DNA of 64,000 bases from Prochlorococcus sp. AG-363-N16 (GCA_003280135.1 QCFW01000001.1:62001-126000), one strand, 5' to 3'; shown: positions 6,833-15,772, numbered from the stretch's first letter. A program made the numbers and translations. Notes: generated by a model from the sequence alone, not told the origin.

Positions 6833-7012
6833 ATGGGAGAAGCTAGAAGGCGAAAAGAGCAAGGGTTAGCTCCTAAAGGTCCAAAGAAATCAGATTCAAC
6901 TGTAAAGCGACAAAATATATTGGTTAAGTATCCGAGGCTCCCCCTTTATGTAGGAATTATTTTTGCTATCTACCTTATTATTGATTGGATAAGACTCAAT
7001 TCAACTGGATGA
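6833..7012 (+). CDS. Small conserved cyanobacterial membrane protein (DUF2839-like)
   Basis: 59 residues, ATG 6833 to TGA 7012. It begins MGEARRRKEQGLAPKGPKK, the MGEAxRRK opening seen in a family of small cyanobacterial proteins (DUF2839, from memory), and ends with one membrane helix (residues about 38-54, LYVGIIFAIYLIIDWI). A basic cytoplasmic head with a C-terminal anchor suggests binding to something anionic at the membrane. Function unknown. Confidence 0.65.
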   Translation: MGEARRRKEQGLAPKGPKKSDSTVKRQNILVKYPRLPLYVGIIFAIYLIIDWIRLNSTG

Positions 7013-7171
7013 GTATTTTTGTTAATATGCAAATGAGATTCTTTTTAGGCTATTTTTCACTAGCTTTTTTTATGAGTAGATAATCTCTTAAATATAGCAA
7101 CTCACTAATAACATCCTTATGACTTTTGTTTGATTTATTGATAAATTTTATTTATCAAGGAAAAATGCATA

Positions 7172-9922
7172 ATGAATGCTTTTGGGACAGAGCAAAAAGT
7201 TATTTCTTTATCGAGTAAAACGTTTGATAGTCTTAACTTTCCATATAATTTTTTAGAAACTTTTGGAATCGAGCGTTCAATTATAAAAAGTTTGCGTTTA
7301 GGTGATACGAATAAATCCGACATGGGAGGAGTTCTGCTGAAAAATCAAATTCATATAGCTGTATGCAACCTGGGACAGGTAAAAGAAACTTTTGAAGAGT
7401 TGAAAGAGAGTTCAGCTACCTCTAAGTTTCATGCGAAATATATCTTGGCTACAGACGGTTTTACTTTAAAAGCAGAAAACTTGCATTTAGATGAGAAAAT
7501 TTCATGCGATTTTTGCGAGCTACCTTTTTATGTATGGTTCTTCCTCTCAATTGCTGATTCGCCAATTGTAAAGAACGTTACTGGGAATGCATTTGATATG
7601 AATGCTATTCGACTTCTTAGTCAGCTTTATTTCGATTTAATAAAGATCAATCCTGAATGGGGAGTTCAAAAAAGTAGAGAGGATATGAATTACTTAATGA
7701 TGAGGTTAATTTTTTGTTTCTTTGCTGAAGATACAGGAATTTTAGGAATTAAGTCATTCTTTACTAGCACTATTAAAGAGATGACAGATAAAGACGCATC
7801 AAGCACTAATGAGATTATTACTAAAATTTTCAGGGCAATGAATACACCTAAGGAGCAACGCTTTAAGCTTAATTTGCCTAAATGGCTAGATCTAGTTCCA
7901 TATGCTTATGGAAACCTTTTTGCTGAAAATATTAAAGTCCCTGAATTCAATAAAAGTGCACGTGCATCCCTACTTAATGTAGGCAATCTTGATTGGAAAC
8001 AAATTAACCCTGATGTCTTCGGGATTATGATTCAGTTGATTGCTGGAGATGAGGAAAGGTCTTCTTTGGGAATGCATTACACAAGTGTTCCAAATATTTT
8101 AAAGGTAATCCGACCTCTTTTTATTGATGACCTGCTCCAGCAACTTAAAGAGGCTGGGACTAATCATCAAAAGCTTTTAAATCTAAAAAATAAATTGGCC
8201 AAAATAAGAATCTTTGATCCAGCATGTGGTTCAGGTAATTTCCTTATAACTTCATATAAAGAAATTCGTTTAATTGAAAATCAAATCAATCGTCGACTGA
8301 ATGTAGTGGCAGGTAAAACATTAATCCCTCTAACAAATTTCCGTGGCATTGAAATTAGAAGCTTTTCATCTGAAATTGCAAGGCTCGCATTAATTATTGC
8401 CAAGTATCAATGTGATGTTCTTTATTTTGGAAAAATTCAAGCCCTGGATGACTTTTTCACTCTCAATACAAGCAATTGGATAGTTTGTGGTAATGCCTTA
8501 ATCTTTGATTGGGTTACTATCTGCCCTCCATTAGGAACTGATTTCCAAGACTCGGTTGAGATTAACCATGATTTCAATAGCAAGGATGTAGGGGATGTAT
8601 ATATTTGTGGAAACCCTCCTTATAAAGGCAGTAAATGGCAAACAAAAGGTCAGAAATCTGCTCTAGCAAATGCTTGGCTCAATCATCCCAACTTAGCTAA
8701 GACTACTGATTTAGCTTCTGGTTGGATTGCTAAATATCTGCAGTTTTCGCAGAAAGTTACTAAGGTTACTGCGGCTTTTGTGACTACAAGCAGCCTTTGT
8801 CAAGGGCAGCAAGCCTCAGAGATTTGGCCTGTTATTTATAAATATGGACAAGAAATTACCTTTGCCTACAAGCCATTTGTATGGAGTAATTCAGCGGCTA
8901 ATAATGCAGGTGTAACAGTTATTATTGTTGGATTAGGAAAAAAATCTTCTGCCAGTAAAACTCTTTTCGAAAAAGACCAGAGACGTATATGCTCAGCAAT
9001 AGGACCTTATCTTGTGCCAGACTCTACTGACGTTGTTGTCAAATCAAACGTACCACTTGGTCAGCATGGGAGAATGTTTTTTGGGAATATGCCCAGGGAT
9101 GGTGGTCACTTAGTTCTTTCACCAGATGAGGTCACTGAAATAAGTAAAGATATAAAAGCATGTAGTTTTGTACGACCCTTTGTGGGAGCAAGTGAGCTTA
9201 TAAATGGTAGGAAACGATATTGCTTGTGGATAGATTATAAGAATGTAGACCAGGCAATGAGGCATCCCTTAATATCAGAGAAATTACGTCTTGTTGCAAA
9301 AAGTCGAAGAGATTCAAAGGCTAAGTCGACAAGGGATTTTGCTGATCGTCCATATCGCTTTGTTCAAATTGGAGGAGTCGCCAAAGAAAATGTAATTTTA
9401 GTAGCTGGTGTTAGCTCCAAGAAACGAGAATATTTGCCTGCAGATTATTTCAGTGATAATAGTATTTCTTCAAATAAATGTTTTGCTCTTTACGATGCTC
9501 CTCTTTGGAATTTTTCGTTAGTTGTATCAAGATTACATATGATTTGGATAAGTACAGTATGTGTTCGAATGAGGTCTGATTTCTCTTACTCAAATACTTT
9601 AGGTTGGAATACTTTCCCAATCCCTAAGCTTACGGAGGCTAATAAGGATGACTTGACCAGATCTGCAGAAAAGATTCTTTTAGTTAGGAGATCTTTTGCT
9701 CCTAGAACACTTGGGGACCTTTACGATCCTCAGAGAATGCCTTCTAGGCTTCGTGATGCTCATGAATACAATGATGAAACTGTTGAAAATATATTTATTG
9801 GCCGCCGCTTTCAAAGTAATAGTGAGCGCTTAGAAAAACTTTTTGAACTTTATAAAAACATTATAACAGCCTCAAAAGAGTCAATTCGAGGAGACAGATT
9901 TTACAAGAATCGAACGACTTAA
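7172..9922 (+). CDS. MmeI/YeeA-family adenine DNA methyltransferase, no nuclease domain visible
   Basis: 916 residues. Residues 20-130 match the MmeI N-terminal accessory domain (NFPYNFLETFGIERSIIKSL, then KYILATDGFTL). The catalytic core has AdoMet motif I FDPACGSGNF at 348-357, preceded by the GMHYTS helix at 300, and catalytic GNPPY at 480-484. The remaining 430 residues fit target recognition and a C-terminal domain. Type IIL/IIG relatives carry an Asp/Glu-x-Lys nuclease upstream of this start; here nothing precedes it, so it resembles methylase-only YeeA-like proteins. It would make N6-methyladenine at a specific sequence. No restriction partner is adjacent, though a PD-(D/E)XK-like protein lies at 14245. 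Confidence 0.88.
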   Translation: MNAFGTEQKVISLSSKTFDSLNFPYNFLETFGIERSIIKSLRLGDTNKSDMGGVLLKNQIHIAVCNLGQVKETFEELKESSATSKFHAKYILATDGFTLKAENLHLDEKISCDFCELPFYVWFFLSIADSPIVKNVTGNAFDMNAIRLLSQLYFDLIKINPEWGVQKSREDMNYLMMRLIFCFFAEDTGILGIKSFFTSTIKEMTDKDASSTNEIITKIFRAMNTPKEQRFKLNLPKWLDLVPYAYGNLFAENIKVPEFNKSARASLLNVGNLDWKQINPDVFGIMIQLIAGDEERSSLGMHYTSVPNILKVIRPLFIDDLLQQLKEAGTNHQKLLNLKNKLAKIRIFDPACGSGNFLITSYKEIRLIENQINRRLNVVAGKTLIPLTNFRGIEIRSFSSEIARLALIIAKYQCDVLYFGKIQALDDFFTLNTSNWIVCGNALIFDWVTICPPLGTDFQDSVEINHDFNSKDVGDVYICGNPPYKGSKWQTKGQKSALANAWLNHPNLAKTTDLASGWIAKYLQFSQKVTKVTAAFVTTSSLCQGQQASEIWPVIYKYGQEITFAYKPFVWSNSAANNAGVTVIIVGLGKKSSASKTLFEKDQRRICSAIGPYLVPDSTDVVVKSNVPLGQHGRMFFGNMPRDGGHLVLSPDEVTEISKDIKACSFVRPFVGASELINGRKRYCLWIDYKNVDQAMRHPLISEKLRLVAKSRRDSKAKSTRDFADRPYRFVQIGGVAKENVILVAGVSSKKREYLPADYFSDNSISSNKCFALYDAPLWNFSLVVSRLHMIWISTVCVRMRSDFSYSNTLGWNTFPIPKLTEANKDDLTRSAEKILLVRRSFAPRTLGDLYDPQRMPSRLRDAHEYNDETVENIFIGRRFQSNSERLEKLFELYKNIITASKESIRGDRFYKNRTT

Positions 9923-10043
9923 CATTAAAGATGGTTTTTTGCATTAATGGTGCCTCCTATCCAATAGCTGATGGACACTCTATACAACCCGGTATCTTTG
10001 TTGAATAGTAAGCATCTGGGAACGACTTCAAAGGTGTAGTCGT

Positions 10044-10105
10044 AGAAACTTTCTTTAGTTTCTAAAGTTAATTAAAAGGCCTAGTAGATTCGGTAAGGGC
10101 TTTTT
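10044..10105 (+). terminator. Two hairpins after the methyltransferase, probable terminator
   Basis: AGAAACT/AGTTTCT (10044-10063, six-base loop) is followed by a bulged AAAAGGCC / GGCTTTTT hairpin (10074-10105) ending in five T. They lie 120-180 bp after the stop at 9922. The second has terminator form but a weak stem. Confidence 0.45.
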
Positions 10106-10174
10106 AACTTCGCGTCTAAATACAAAGCAAGGGCTAGATTTGTGTAATTAGTTAAATTTATGCATATTTAACTG

Positions 10175-10888
10175 TTGCCACGCCTGATAATAAAAGTCCA
10201 ATGTAATATTTCAGTGTGCAATAAGGCAATCAAGAAGCTAGAATCAAATTTATATAGAATTAACACAAGAAATAGTAGCTATAAACTCAAGCTTAAGTTA
10301 TTAACTTTAAATCATGGTACTCATAAACAATGGTTAAAGGAAAACTTGCTTCCAAATACTAGGTTAATTATTGAGCCTAAAATAGCTGGATTGCCAGCCG
10401 TTCTTTTTTATAAGGAGGGTATCTTACGAAATATCATTATTCAAGAAAGTATTTTTAATGCTAATGATTTTAAAAGAATAAAGATTATACCTAATAAACT
10501 TGCAATAGATAAAGATATTGCTATTAGAGGTAATTTATATAATCCAAAATTAAAGTTACAAATAAACAGTACTATTAAACCTCAAAGAAGTCAGGAGCTT
10601 TTGCAACTAGAGAATCTTTCTTTTTGTCCTTATCAAATATGCAATTCAAACCAGAATCAATATCAAGTACTTTTAGGCCTAAAACAATTAGGCTTTGAGA
10701 TTCCGGAAACACATTTTACTATTTTTATAAATCAAGTAGATTTATACGTAAACTTATGGAAGGAAGGTAAATTATTTGAGAGTTATCCAGCAAATGGCAT
10801 TGTATTAAAAGTCAATTCAAGGAAACTTCAAAAACAGTTGGGTGAGAACAGCTTATGTCCTAATTGGGCTTTTTCTATTGAGTGCTAG
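10175..10888 (+). CDS. Degenerate NAD-dependent DNA-ligase adenylation-domain-like protein
   Basis: 237 residues from TTG 10175; no ATG is available in frame. The order of ligase A motifs is visible: EPKIAGL (67-73) for EPKLDGL, IRGNLY (117-122) for VRGEVF, YPANGIVLKV (204-213) for YEIDGVVIKV, a QLG pair, and WAFSIEC (231-237) for WAIAYKF. The adenylated lysine (K69) remains, but the motif I Asp is Ala71, the motif III Glu is Asn120 and the motif V Lys is Glu236. The OB, zinc, HhH and BRCT domains are absent. It is unlikely to seal nicks; nucleotide sensing or structural DNA binding is possible. The chain ends right after motif V. Confidence 0.72.
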   Translation: MPRLIIKVQCNISVCNKAIKKLESNLYRINTRNSSYKLKLKLLTLNHGTHKQWLKENLLPNTRLIIEPKIAGLPAVLFYKEGILRNIIIQESIFNANDFKRIKIIPNKLAIDKDIAIRGNLYNPKLKLQINSTIKPQRSQELLQLENLSFCPYQICNSNQNQYQVLLGLKQLGFEIPETHFTIFINQVDLYVNLWKEGKLFESYPANGIVLKVNSRKLQKQLGENSLCPNWAFSIEC

Positions 10889-10944
10889 GAATAAAATTAT
10901 AATATAGCTCATTAAAAATCATTGAAAAATTTTTATATATTTAT

Positions 10945-11040
10945 TTAGTCGTAAGTAAAAATGTAGTAAAGGCACCATATGACTCCTGATATCAGGATTA
11001 AAATCAATATATTTACTGACCATACCACTTCAGTATTCAT
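10945..11040 (-). CDS. 31-residue single-helix membrane peptide
   Basis: MNTEVVWSVNILILILISGV continuing IWCLYYIFTYD, start ATG 11040, stop 10945. It is almost entirely one membrane helix. No family recognised. It sits in a minus-strand run of similar tiny membrane proteins between 10.9 and 12.6 kb. Confidence 0.5.
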   Translation of the reverse strand: MNTEVVWSVNILILILISGVIWCLYYIFTYD

Positions 11041-11203
11041 TTGTGGGAGCAGAGATAATCAATAAACTTTATAACATAATAATCCTTGTAATTTGTTATG
11101 TGATCTTATTTTAATGACTACACTATGATTAATTAAAATATTTTCTAGAATTTACTTTGCATTCGCTGCTTATATTTCTCTTTCGAAACCTGCACTCTTT
11201 TGC

Positions 11204-11437
11204 TTAATTTTTAGCTTTTTTGGGATATAGAGAAGCAATCCTTTTTAGTCGGTCTTGATTCTCTTGAAGATGAGCCTGTTTCTCCATTCTTCTTTTATCA
11301 TCGTTAATTTTGTTGTTTCTATAGCCAATCCACAATCCAATGCATGTCATGCAACCTATGAGAGAAATAGTCGCATATTGCCAAGACCACTGAAGCTCTG
11401 CTTGCGAATATTGAACGTAAGAAAAAAACAGGTCCAT
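11204..11437 (-). CDS. Small membrane protein with basic cytoplasmic tail
   Basis: 77 residues. One helix at about 20-40 (WQYATISLIGCMTCIGLWIG), then a charged helical tail (RNNKINDDKRRMEKQAHLQE, QDRLKRIASLYPKKAKN). ATG start 11437. The overlapping plus-strand frame at 11255 is rejected on composition. No family recognised. Confidence 0.6.
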   Translation of the reverse strand: MDLFFSYVQYSQAELQWSWQYATISLIGCMTCIGLWIGYRNNKINDDKRRMEKQAHLQENQDRLKRIASLYPKKAKN

Positions 11438-11513
11438 ACTCTAAACCTACATTATGATGTTTATTTACAACTTTTTAAATAAATATAAAGCATAATCTTT
11501 CAATGTATCCTTT

Positions 11514-11675
11514 TCAGCGAGAATTGCTTCTCTTAAGAGCAAAAACTAATATGCCAATAGTTATTGGGCCCAAGAATGCTGCCGTAAAAAGTAAACCCAG
11601 GGCTTTGATTGTGTCAGTAGTAGAGATAGCCTGTAAGCTCCCTAAAAAAAATATTTGAGTTTGTAAAATAGTCAT
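11514..11675 (-). CDS. 53-residue membrane peptide
   Basis: Start ATG 11675, stop 11514. MTILQTQIFFLGSLQAISTT is followed by a helix (IKALGLLFTAAFLGPITIGI) and a basic end, KRSNSR. It lies between two other tiny membrane-protein genes on the same strand with a 12-bp gap to the upstream one. No family recognised. Confidence 0.6.
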   Translation of the reverse strand: MTILQTQIFFLGSLQAISTTDTIKALGLLFTAAFLGPITIGILVFALKRSNSR

Positions 11676-11686
11676 CTGAATAACTT

Positions 11687-11887
11687 TTAATAAAAGCCTT
11701 GAGGTTTTTTACTGCTAGGACTAATGGGTTTATTTTCTTTAGATGCAAGAAGACGGAATTGCTTGAAGAAAGCGATTCCAATACCTCCAATAAGGATTAC
11801 CAGAAAAGCAATCATTGTCCATAAAATGTATAAAGTTGTGGAATTTGAACCATTTAACGAAAAAATATTTGAGAAAGAAACATTCAT
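11687..11887 (-). CDS. 66-residue single-pass membrane protein
   Basis: Start ATG 11887. A polar N-terminus with Ser/Asn is followed by one helix (about 19-42, LYILWTMIAFLVILIGGIGI) and a basic tail ending KKPQGFY. Ends 12 bp before the 11675 start, so probably one transcript with it. Confidence 0.6.
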   Translation of the reverse strand: MNVSFSNIFSLNGSNSTTLYILWTMIAFLVILIGGIGIAFFKQFRLLASKENKPISPSSKKPQGFY

Positions 11888-11988
11888 GTTAATGACTTAT
11901 TAGTTAATTGAAAATGTTTATTGATAGACCATACTTGATTACTTTGGATGGTCCTATTCTTATAAAAGGATCATTACTAGAGGTTACC

Positions 11989-12135
11989 TTAACTCGATTT
12001 CAACTGTTCTTCTAGCTCAAGTTTTCTATTTTGAATTTTCTTTTCATTGTGAATTAGCTTTAGACCTAATAAGGTGGCACTAATTCCAATAAGAGTTGGG
12101 AAGCTAATAATTGTCAATTTAGTAATGCTATTCAT
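11989..12135 (-). CDS. 48-residue membrane protein with coiled tail
   Basis: Start ATG 12135. One helix (KLTIISFPTLIGISATLLGL, 6-25) then a charged helix (HNEKKIQNRKLELEEQLKSS). Same architecture as the 11204 gene: short anchor plus cytoplasmic coiled segment. No family recognised. Confidence 0.6.
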   Translation of the reverse strand: MNSITKLTIISFPTLIGISATLLGLKLIHNEKKIQNRKLELEEQLKSS

Positions 12136-12232
12136 TTATTTAACTTTGAAAGGCTTAGGAGATTGTTGAATTGATCTTACTAGAACAATATTTGGGAAAT
12201 GAATTTGGGTTTCAACTTATTAGGTTAATCAT

Positions 12233-12550
12233 TTAATAAGAGTCTAAACCTGCTGCAAAAGGAAAAACTTGGTCATCTCCTAGATCAGGATACGGAGTAG
12301 TTTGATTTTGACTGTTTGGAGCTGCTAATTCCTGAGAGGAGTTTTTTTCATTGCTTTCAGATGGTTCGATTACTATTTCCAGGGGATTGTCTCCATTCGC
12401 CTCAGGAGAAAGAGCATGGACACTAGAAAAACTTGTAAAAAGGATGCAAGGAAATAGTGCTACTGATAAAAGTGTAAAACCAATTTTGCGAAAGCTTTTA
12501 AGCAAGAAATCTCTAGATTGATTTTTTTGAAATTGAAATTGTTTTTTCAT
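12233..12550 (-). CDS. Exported acidic protein with signal peptide
   Basis: Taken from ATG 12550 (105 residues); ATG 12562 and TTG 12589 are in frame. The basic start MKKQFQFQKNQSRDFLLKSF leads to a hydrophobic core and a probable cleavage after SSVHA. The mature part is short, acidic and proline-rich (SPEANGDNPLEIVIEPSESN) and ends PYPDLGDDQVFPFAAGLDSY. It should be periplasmic or membrane-tethered by an uncleaved signal. No family recognised. Confidence 0.6.
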   Translation of the reverse strand: MKKQFQFQKNQSRDFLLKSFRKIGFTLLSVALFPCILFTSFSSVHALSPEANGDNPLEIVIEPSESNEKNSSQELAAPNSQNQTTPYPDLGDDQVFPFAAGLDSY

Positions 12551-12803
12551 TTTAGATCTCATCTTTTTACATGCTTTTAATCTAAGCAAATAGAAGACGG
12601 AATCAAGTATTTTACAATGTGTTGAAAAGATTCTAATAATTGTTTCCCAAGGACTGCTTTCTGCTCAAATCTTTCCAAAACAACCTCTGTGAAAAAAACA
12701 AAATTCTAGTGGTGATATCTATCTAATGACTTTTTAATTTATAGTATTGAAAATTTCTTGCCAATACTTATAGGCGTTAGAATCAGTTAAAAATTAAATC
12801 TTA

Positions 12804-12989
12804 TTATGACATTGTGGATTCTTGCCATCTCCCAATAAGAAAGCTCAATAAAGTATCTATATCTTCATCAGGACAACCGGTTTCGTTTTGTAATTCCCGG
12901 CAAGCAGTTCTTATCCTTTCATATGATTCTCTCACTATTGGATTTTGGCTAACTACCGACATCATTTGCTCATCTGTAAATTGACCCAT
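12804..12989 (-). CDS. 61-residue soluble helical protein
   Basis: Start ATG 12989. MGQFTDEQMMSVVSQNPIVR, ESYERIRTACRELQNETGCP, then DEDIDTLLSFLIGRWQESTM. It reads as a compact all-helical domain with two cysteines. No membrane segment. No family recognised, but the composition strongly suggests a real protein. Confidence 0.65.
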   Translation of the reverse strand: MGQFTDEQMMSVVSQNPIVRESYERIRTACRELQNETGCPDEDIDTLLSFLIGRWQESTMS

Positions 12990-13216
12990 TCTTATTGCCT
13001 GAGTGTTGAGCTGATGTTCCTATTTTACCTATCATTAAAACGATTGTGAAGAAGCAGGCTGCTATAGAAGCATTTCCACGTATAGCTTATTTATTTTAAA
13101 GGTCGAATTTTCTAGGGAAAATTTTTACCTTTCTGCGTTATAAACTGTTCTAGTATCAAATACTGATTCCTTGATAGAGATCATTTGCTAGACATAAAGT
13201 AGCGGCTTTTTCTCCC

Positions 13217-13342
13217 ATGGAGAATAATTTTTTAATGAATATTGCAGTCCCTTTAGTAGGGCTATCTCCTTTACTTATTTTTCTAATTTTAAGACCGAAG
13301 AAGAAAATAAAAGAAAAAAAGATATGGACAAGACCTAATTAA
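13217..13342 (+). CDS. 41-residue single-pass membrane peptide
   Basis: ATG 13217 to TAA 13342. One helix (MNIAVPLVGLSPLLIFLILR, from residue 7) followed by a very basic tail (KKKIKEKKIWTRPN). The positive-inside rule puts the tail in the cytoplasm. No family recognised. Confidence 0.55.
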   Translation: MENNFLMNIAVPLVGLSPLLIFLILRPKKKIKEKKIWTRPN

Positions 13343-13443
13343 CTTCATTCCCTTCAGGCGCTTCTATCTGATATGTCTATAATATGATAGGGGAAAGCAA
13401 TAAGAAATTGTTTTAGTTAGCCAAGTAACCAACGATAAAAAGT

Positions 13444-13680
13444 ATGAATACTAAATCTTTCCAAAAAGAGGAGGCGCAAGGAACTTTCAAATTGATTGCT
13501 ATTGGCATTGCTCCTAGAGCGATAGTAGCTATTGGGATTGTACCTATGGGTGTTGTTTCGATAGGTTGTGTTTCTATGGGTGCAATAACTATATCTGCAG
13601 TAGGTATGGGGATAGTGAATCTATCTTTAGTAGGTTGTGGCTTACTTGTTTATGGAATCAGAGTTATGGGACTTGTTTGA
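13444..13680 (+). CDS. Decapeptide-repeat hydrophobic protein
   Basis: 78 residues from ATG 13444. After 16 polar residues the chain is six consecutive ten-residue units: LIAIGIAPRA, IVAIGIVPMG, VVSIGCVSMG, AITISAVGMG, IVNLSLVGCG, LLVYGIRVMG. Position 10 is Gly in five of six, position 9 Met in four, position 5 Gly or Ser in all. A period of five to ten small and beta-branched residues suits a beta-solenoid turn rather than ordinary membrane helices. Function unknown. It converges on and overlaps the 13642 gene by 39 bp. Confidence 0.65.
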   Translation: MNTKSFQKEEAQGTFKLIAIGIAPRAIVAIGIVPMGVVSIGCVSMGAITISAVGMGIVNLSLVGCGLLVYGIRVMGLV

Positions 13681-13875
13681 AAGACTTATTAAAGAATGAT
13701 TTTTATTGACCAAATGGTATAAATAGTATGTTCCGAAGCCAATCAAGACATATGGCATTAGATCATGTAATGCCAATAAAATTACATATAGAATAAAACC
13801 ACCGAGAAGAGTTTTCTTAAGTAATAATTGATTTTCTTTGCTAAGGTTTCCCCATGTTTTGAGAAGTACATCCAT
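13642..13875 (-). CDS. 77-residue membrane protein
   Basis: Start ATG 13875. MDVLLKTWGNLSKENQLLLK is followed by two adjacent hydrophobic segments (about 25-58, LLGGFILYVILLALHDLMPY and VLIGFGTYYLYHLV), then a polar Ser/Asn tail. The last 39 bases overlap the end of the convergent 13444 gene. No family recognised. Confidence 0.55.
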   Translation of the reverse strand: MDVLLKTWGNLSKENQLLLKKTLLGGFILYVILLALHDLMPYVLIGFGTYYLYHLVNKNHSLISLSNKSHNSDSINK

Positions 13876-14066
13876 TTTGAAGTTATTTTTATATTCATAA
13901 TTACATCTCTAGTGCTAATAGCAATAAATTTCTAGAATTAAGACATTAATCTAAAAATATCACTTGAGTTTTCTAGACAAGAAGTACCTTAAAGACTCCT
14001 AAATATGCCTGTACCTTTTTTAAGAGTCTTTATCTCTAAGGTTCACTTTGAGGCCATCTCATTAAT

Positions 14067-14177
14067 CTAAGTAAACAGAAAACCTTTTAGCCAAATTAAA
14101 GCTGTAACAATAACTGAGGCTATATACAAGTAAGCTAAAAAATCTTTCCACGAGGTTTTTTTATAATCGTCTCTCAT
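14067..14177 (-). CDS. 36-residue membrane peptide
   Basis: Start ATG 14177, stop TAG 14067. MRDDYKKTSWKDFLAYLYIA then SVIVTALIWLKGFLFT: a charged head and one helix. It lies 3' of the DUF2130 gene on the same strand. No family recognised. Confidence 0.5.
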   Translation of the reverse strand: MRDDYKKTSWKDFLAYLYIASVIVTALIWLKGFLFT

Positions 14178-14244
14178 GAGAATTCTATATTTATGCTGCC
14201 TACATTATATATCTTAGAATTGATAGTTTACTTTGAGAAAAATA

Positions 14245-15537
14245 TCAGGCAACTTTGTTTTTCTTTAATGATTTAAATTTTTCAGACATGGTGGGGTTAT
14301 TGCGAGTGAGTCTCTTTACCGTAATATCTTGGGCCTTATCATTGGCAAGTCTAAGATTGCGATCGGCGCCAAGTAATGCATCTTTAGTTTTTTGTAGATG
14401 GTCAATGGATTTATCAATTTCTTGTATGGCTGCTTCAAACCTTCTTGATGCAAGAGCATAATTTTTATTGAATCCATTTTTGAATGTTTCAAGATTTTCT
14501 TCGAAATTAGTTATATCAATGTTTTGAGATTTAATAGCAGCAAGCTCTGATTTGTACTTAGTTGACTGAAAAGCAGCATTGCGTAGGAGAGTAATCATAG
14601 GAAGGAAACATTGGGGACGAACTACGTACATTTTTGGATATCGATGAGATACGTCTACAATTCCTGAATTAAATAAATCACTATCTGGCTCGAGTAACGA
14701 AACCAAAATGGCGTATTCACAATGCTTTGTTTGACGATCTTTGTGTAATTCCTTCAGGAAGTCTTCGTTCTTTTTCTTGGTAGCTGTTGTCTCAGATTCG
14801 TTTTTCATTTCAAACATAATCGATATAATCTCAGTTCCCTCTTCATCCGATTCACGGAAAATATAATCTCCCTTACTACCACCTATTACTTCATTATCTT
14901 TTTCAAAATATGCATATGGGAACGCTGAAGAACGAATGCGATTGAACTCATTTTCACAGTGCTTTTCTAAACTTTCGCCAACCATCTTTGTTGACAACTT
15001 AAGCTTCATGTCTCTAAGGCGTTCAATCGCATTATCTCTATCCTGAATTTGTATCTCATATTTTTCTTTCAGTGAGGTTTCAGCCAATTTGTTTTCCAGT
15101 TCAGCTTTTTCAAGCCTCGCCTTTAAAGCACTATTTTCTTTCTGAGAATCGATCATTGCTTCTGTAATTGCGAGTTTCTGAGTGATTTCAATATTTTCTT
15201 TAAATTGCTGCAGTTTATTTGCAATGTCATCACGCTCTTTCTCGATAGATTTTTTAATCTCTGTAATTGCTAGATTCTTTTCTAATTGAGCCTTCTCAAG
15301 CTTTGCTTGTAATGCTTGTATTAATGCTTCTTTTTCAAGAGATGACTTTTGCATTGCAATCTGTAAGTCTTGCTTGGCAATTTCAATAGACTTAAATTTG
15401 TCTTTCTCAGCCAGTTCAAGCCTTTCTTTTATTTCTTTATTGAATTCCGAATCCTTGACTTGCTTTAACAGTTCTAAGTAGCCTGTCTCGTCAATTTTGA
15501 AAATCTTCCCGCATTCTGGGCAGTTAATTTGATGCAT
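14245..15537 (-). CDS. DUF2130 coiled-coil protein with PD-(D/E)XK-like signature
   Basis: 430 residues. An N-terminal CPECGK half zinc ribbon (6-11) is followed by about 150 residues of continuous coiled coil rich in KAE, then a globular domain. That domain carries [12 protein letters not shown] (187-198), SKGDYIF (221-227) and IMFEMKNE (240-247): Glu, Asp and Glu-x-Lys in the order and spacing of PD-(D/E)XK nucleases. A second coiled coil lies at about 340-400. The overall plan matches DUF2130 proteins as I remember them. Nuclease activity is inferred; it could degrade DNA in defence or repair. Confidence 0.75.
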   Translation of the reverse strand: MHQINCPECGKIFKIDETGYLELLKQVKDSEFNKEIKERLELAEKDKFKSIEIAKQDLQIAMQKSSLEKEALIQALQAKLEKAQLEKNLAITEIKKSIEKERDDIANKLQQFKENIEITQKLAITEAMIDSQKENSALKARLEKAELENKLAETSLKEKYEIQIQDRDNAIERLRDMKLKLSTKMVGESLEKHCENEFNRIRSSAFPYAYFEKDNEVIGGSKGDYIFRESDEEGTEIISIMFEMKNESETTATKKKNEDFLKELHKDRQTKHCEYAILVSLLEPDSDLFNSGIVDVSHRYPKMYVVRPQCFLPMITLLRNAAFQSTKYKSELAAIKSQNIDITNFEENLETFKNGFNKNYALASRRFEAAIQEIDKSIDHLQKTKDALLGADRNLRLANDKAQDITVKRLTRNNPTMSEKFKSLKKNKVA

Positions 15538-15772
15538 TCGTTTGAAAACCTTTGAGAATTCATTCTAATGGTCATGCCTTTTTTAACTTACTAACTTATA
15601 GAAGCAAGAAAATTGTCACGACTATGAAAGTGCAGTAAATAGCTTATAGTAATCAATTACTCTAATATCAATAACGGGAACTCTAGAGTAGCGATTGAAA
15701 ACTTCCAGATAGAAGTTTTTTATAGCCTTCCTCTTTAATGACTCTGGTAATAGTTGGGAATCTTAAAAAGTT

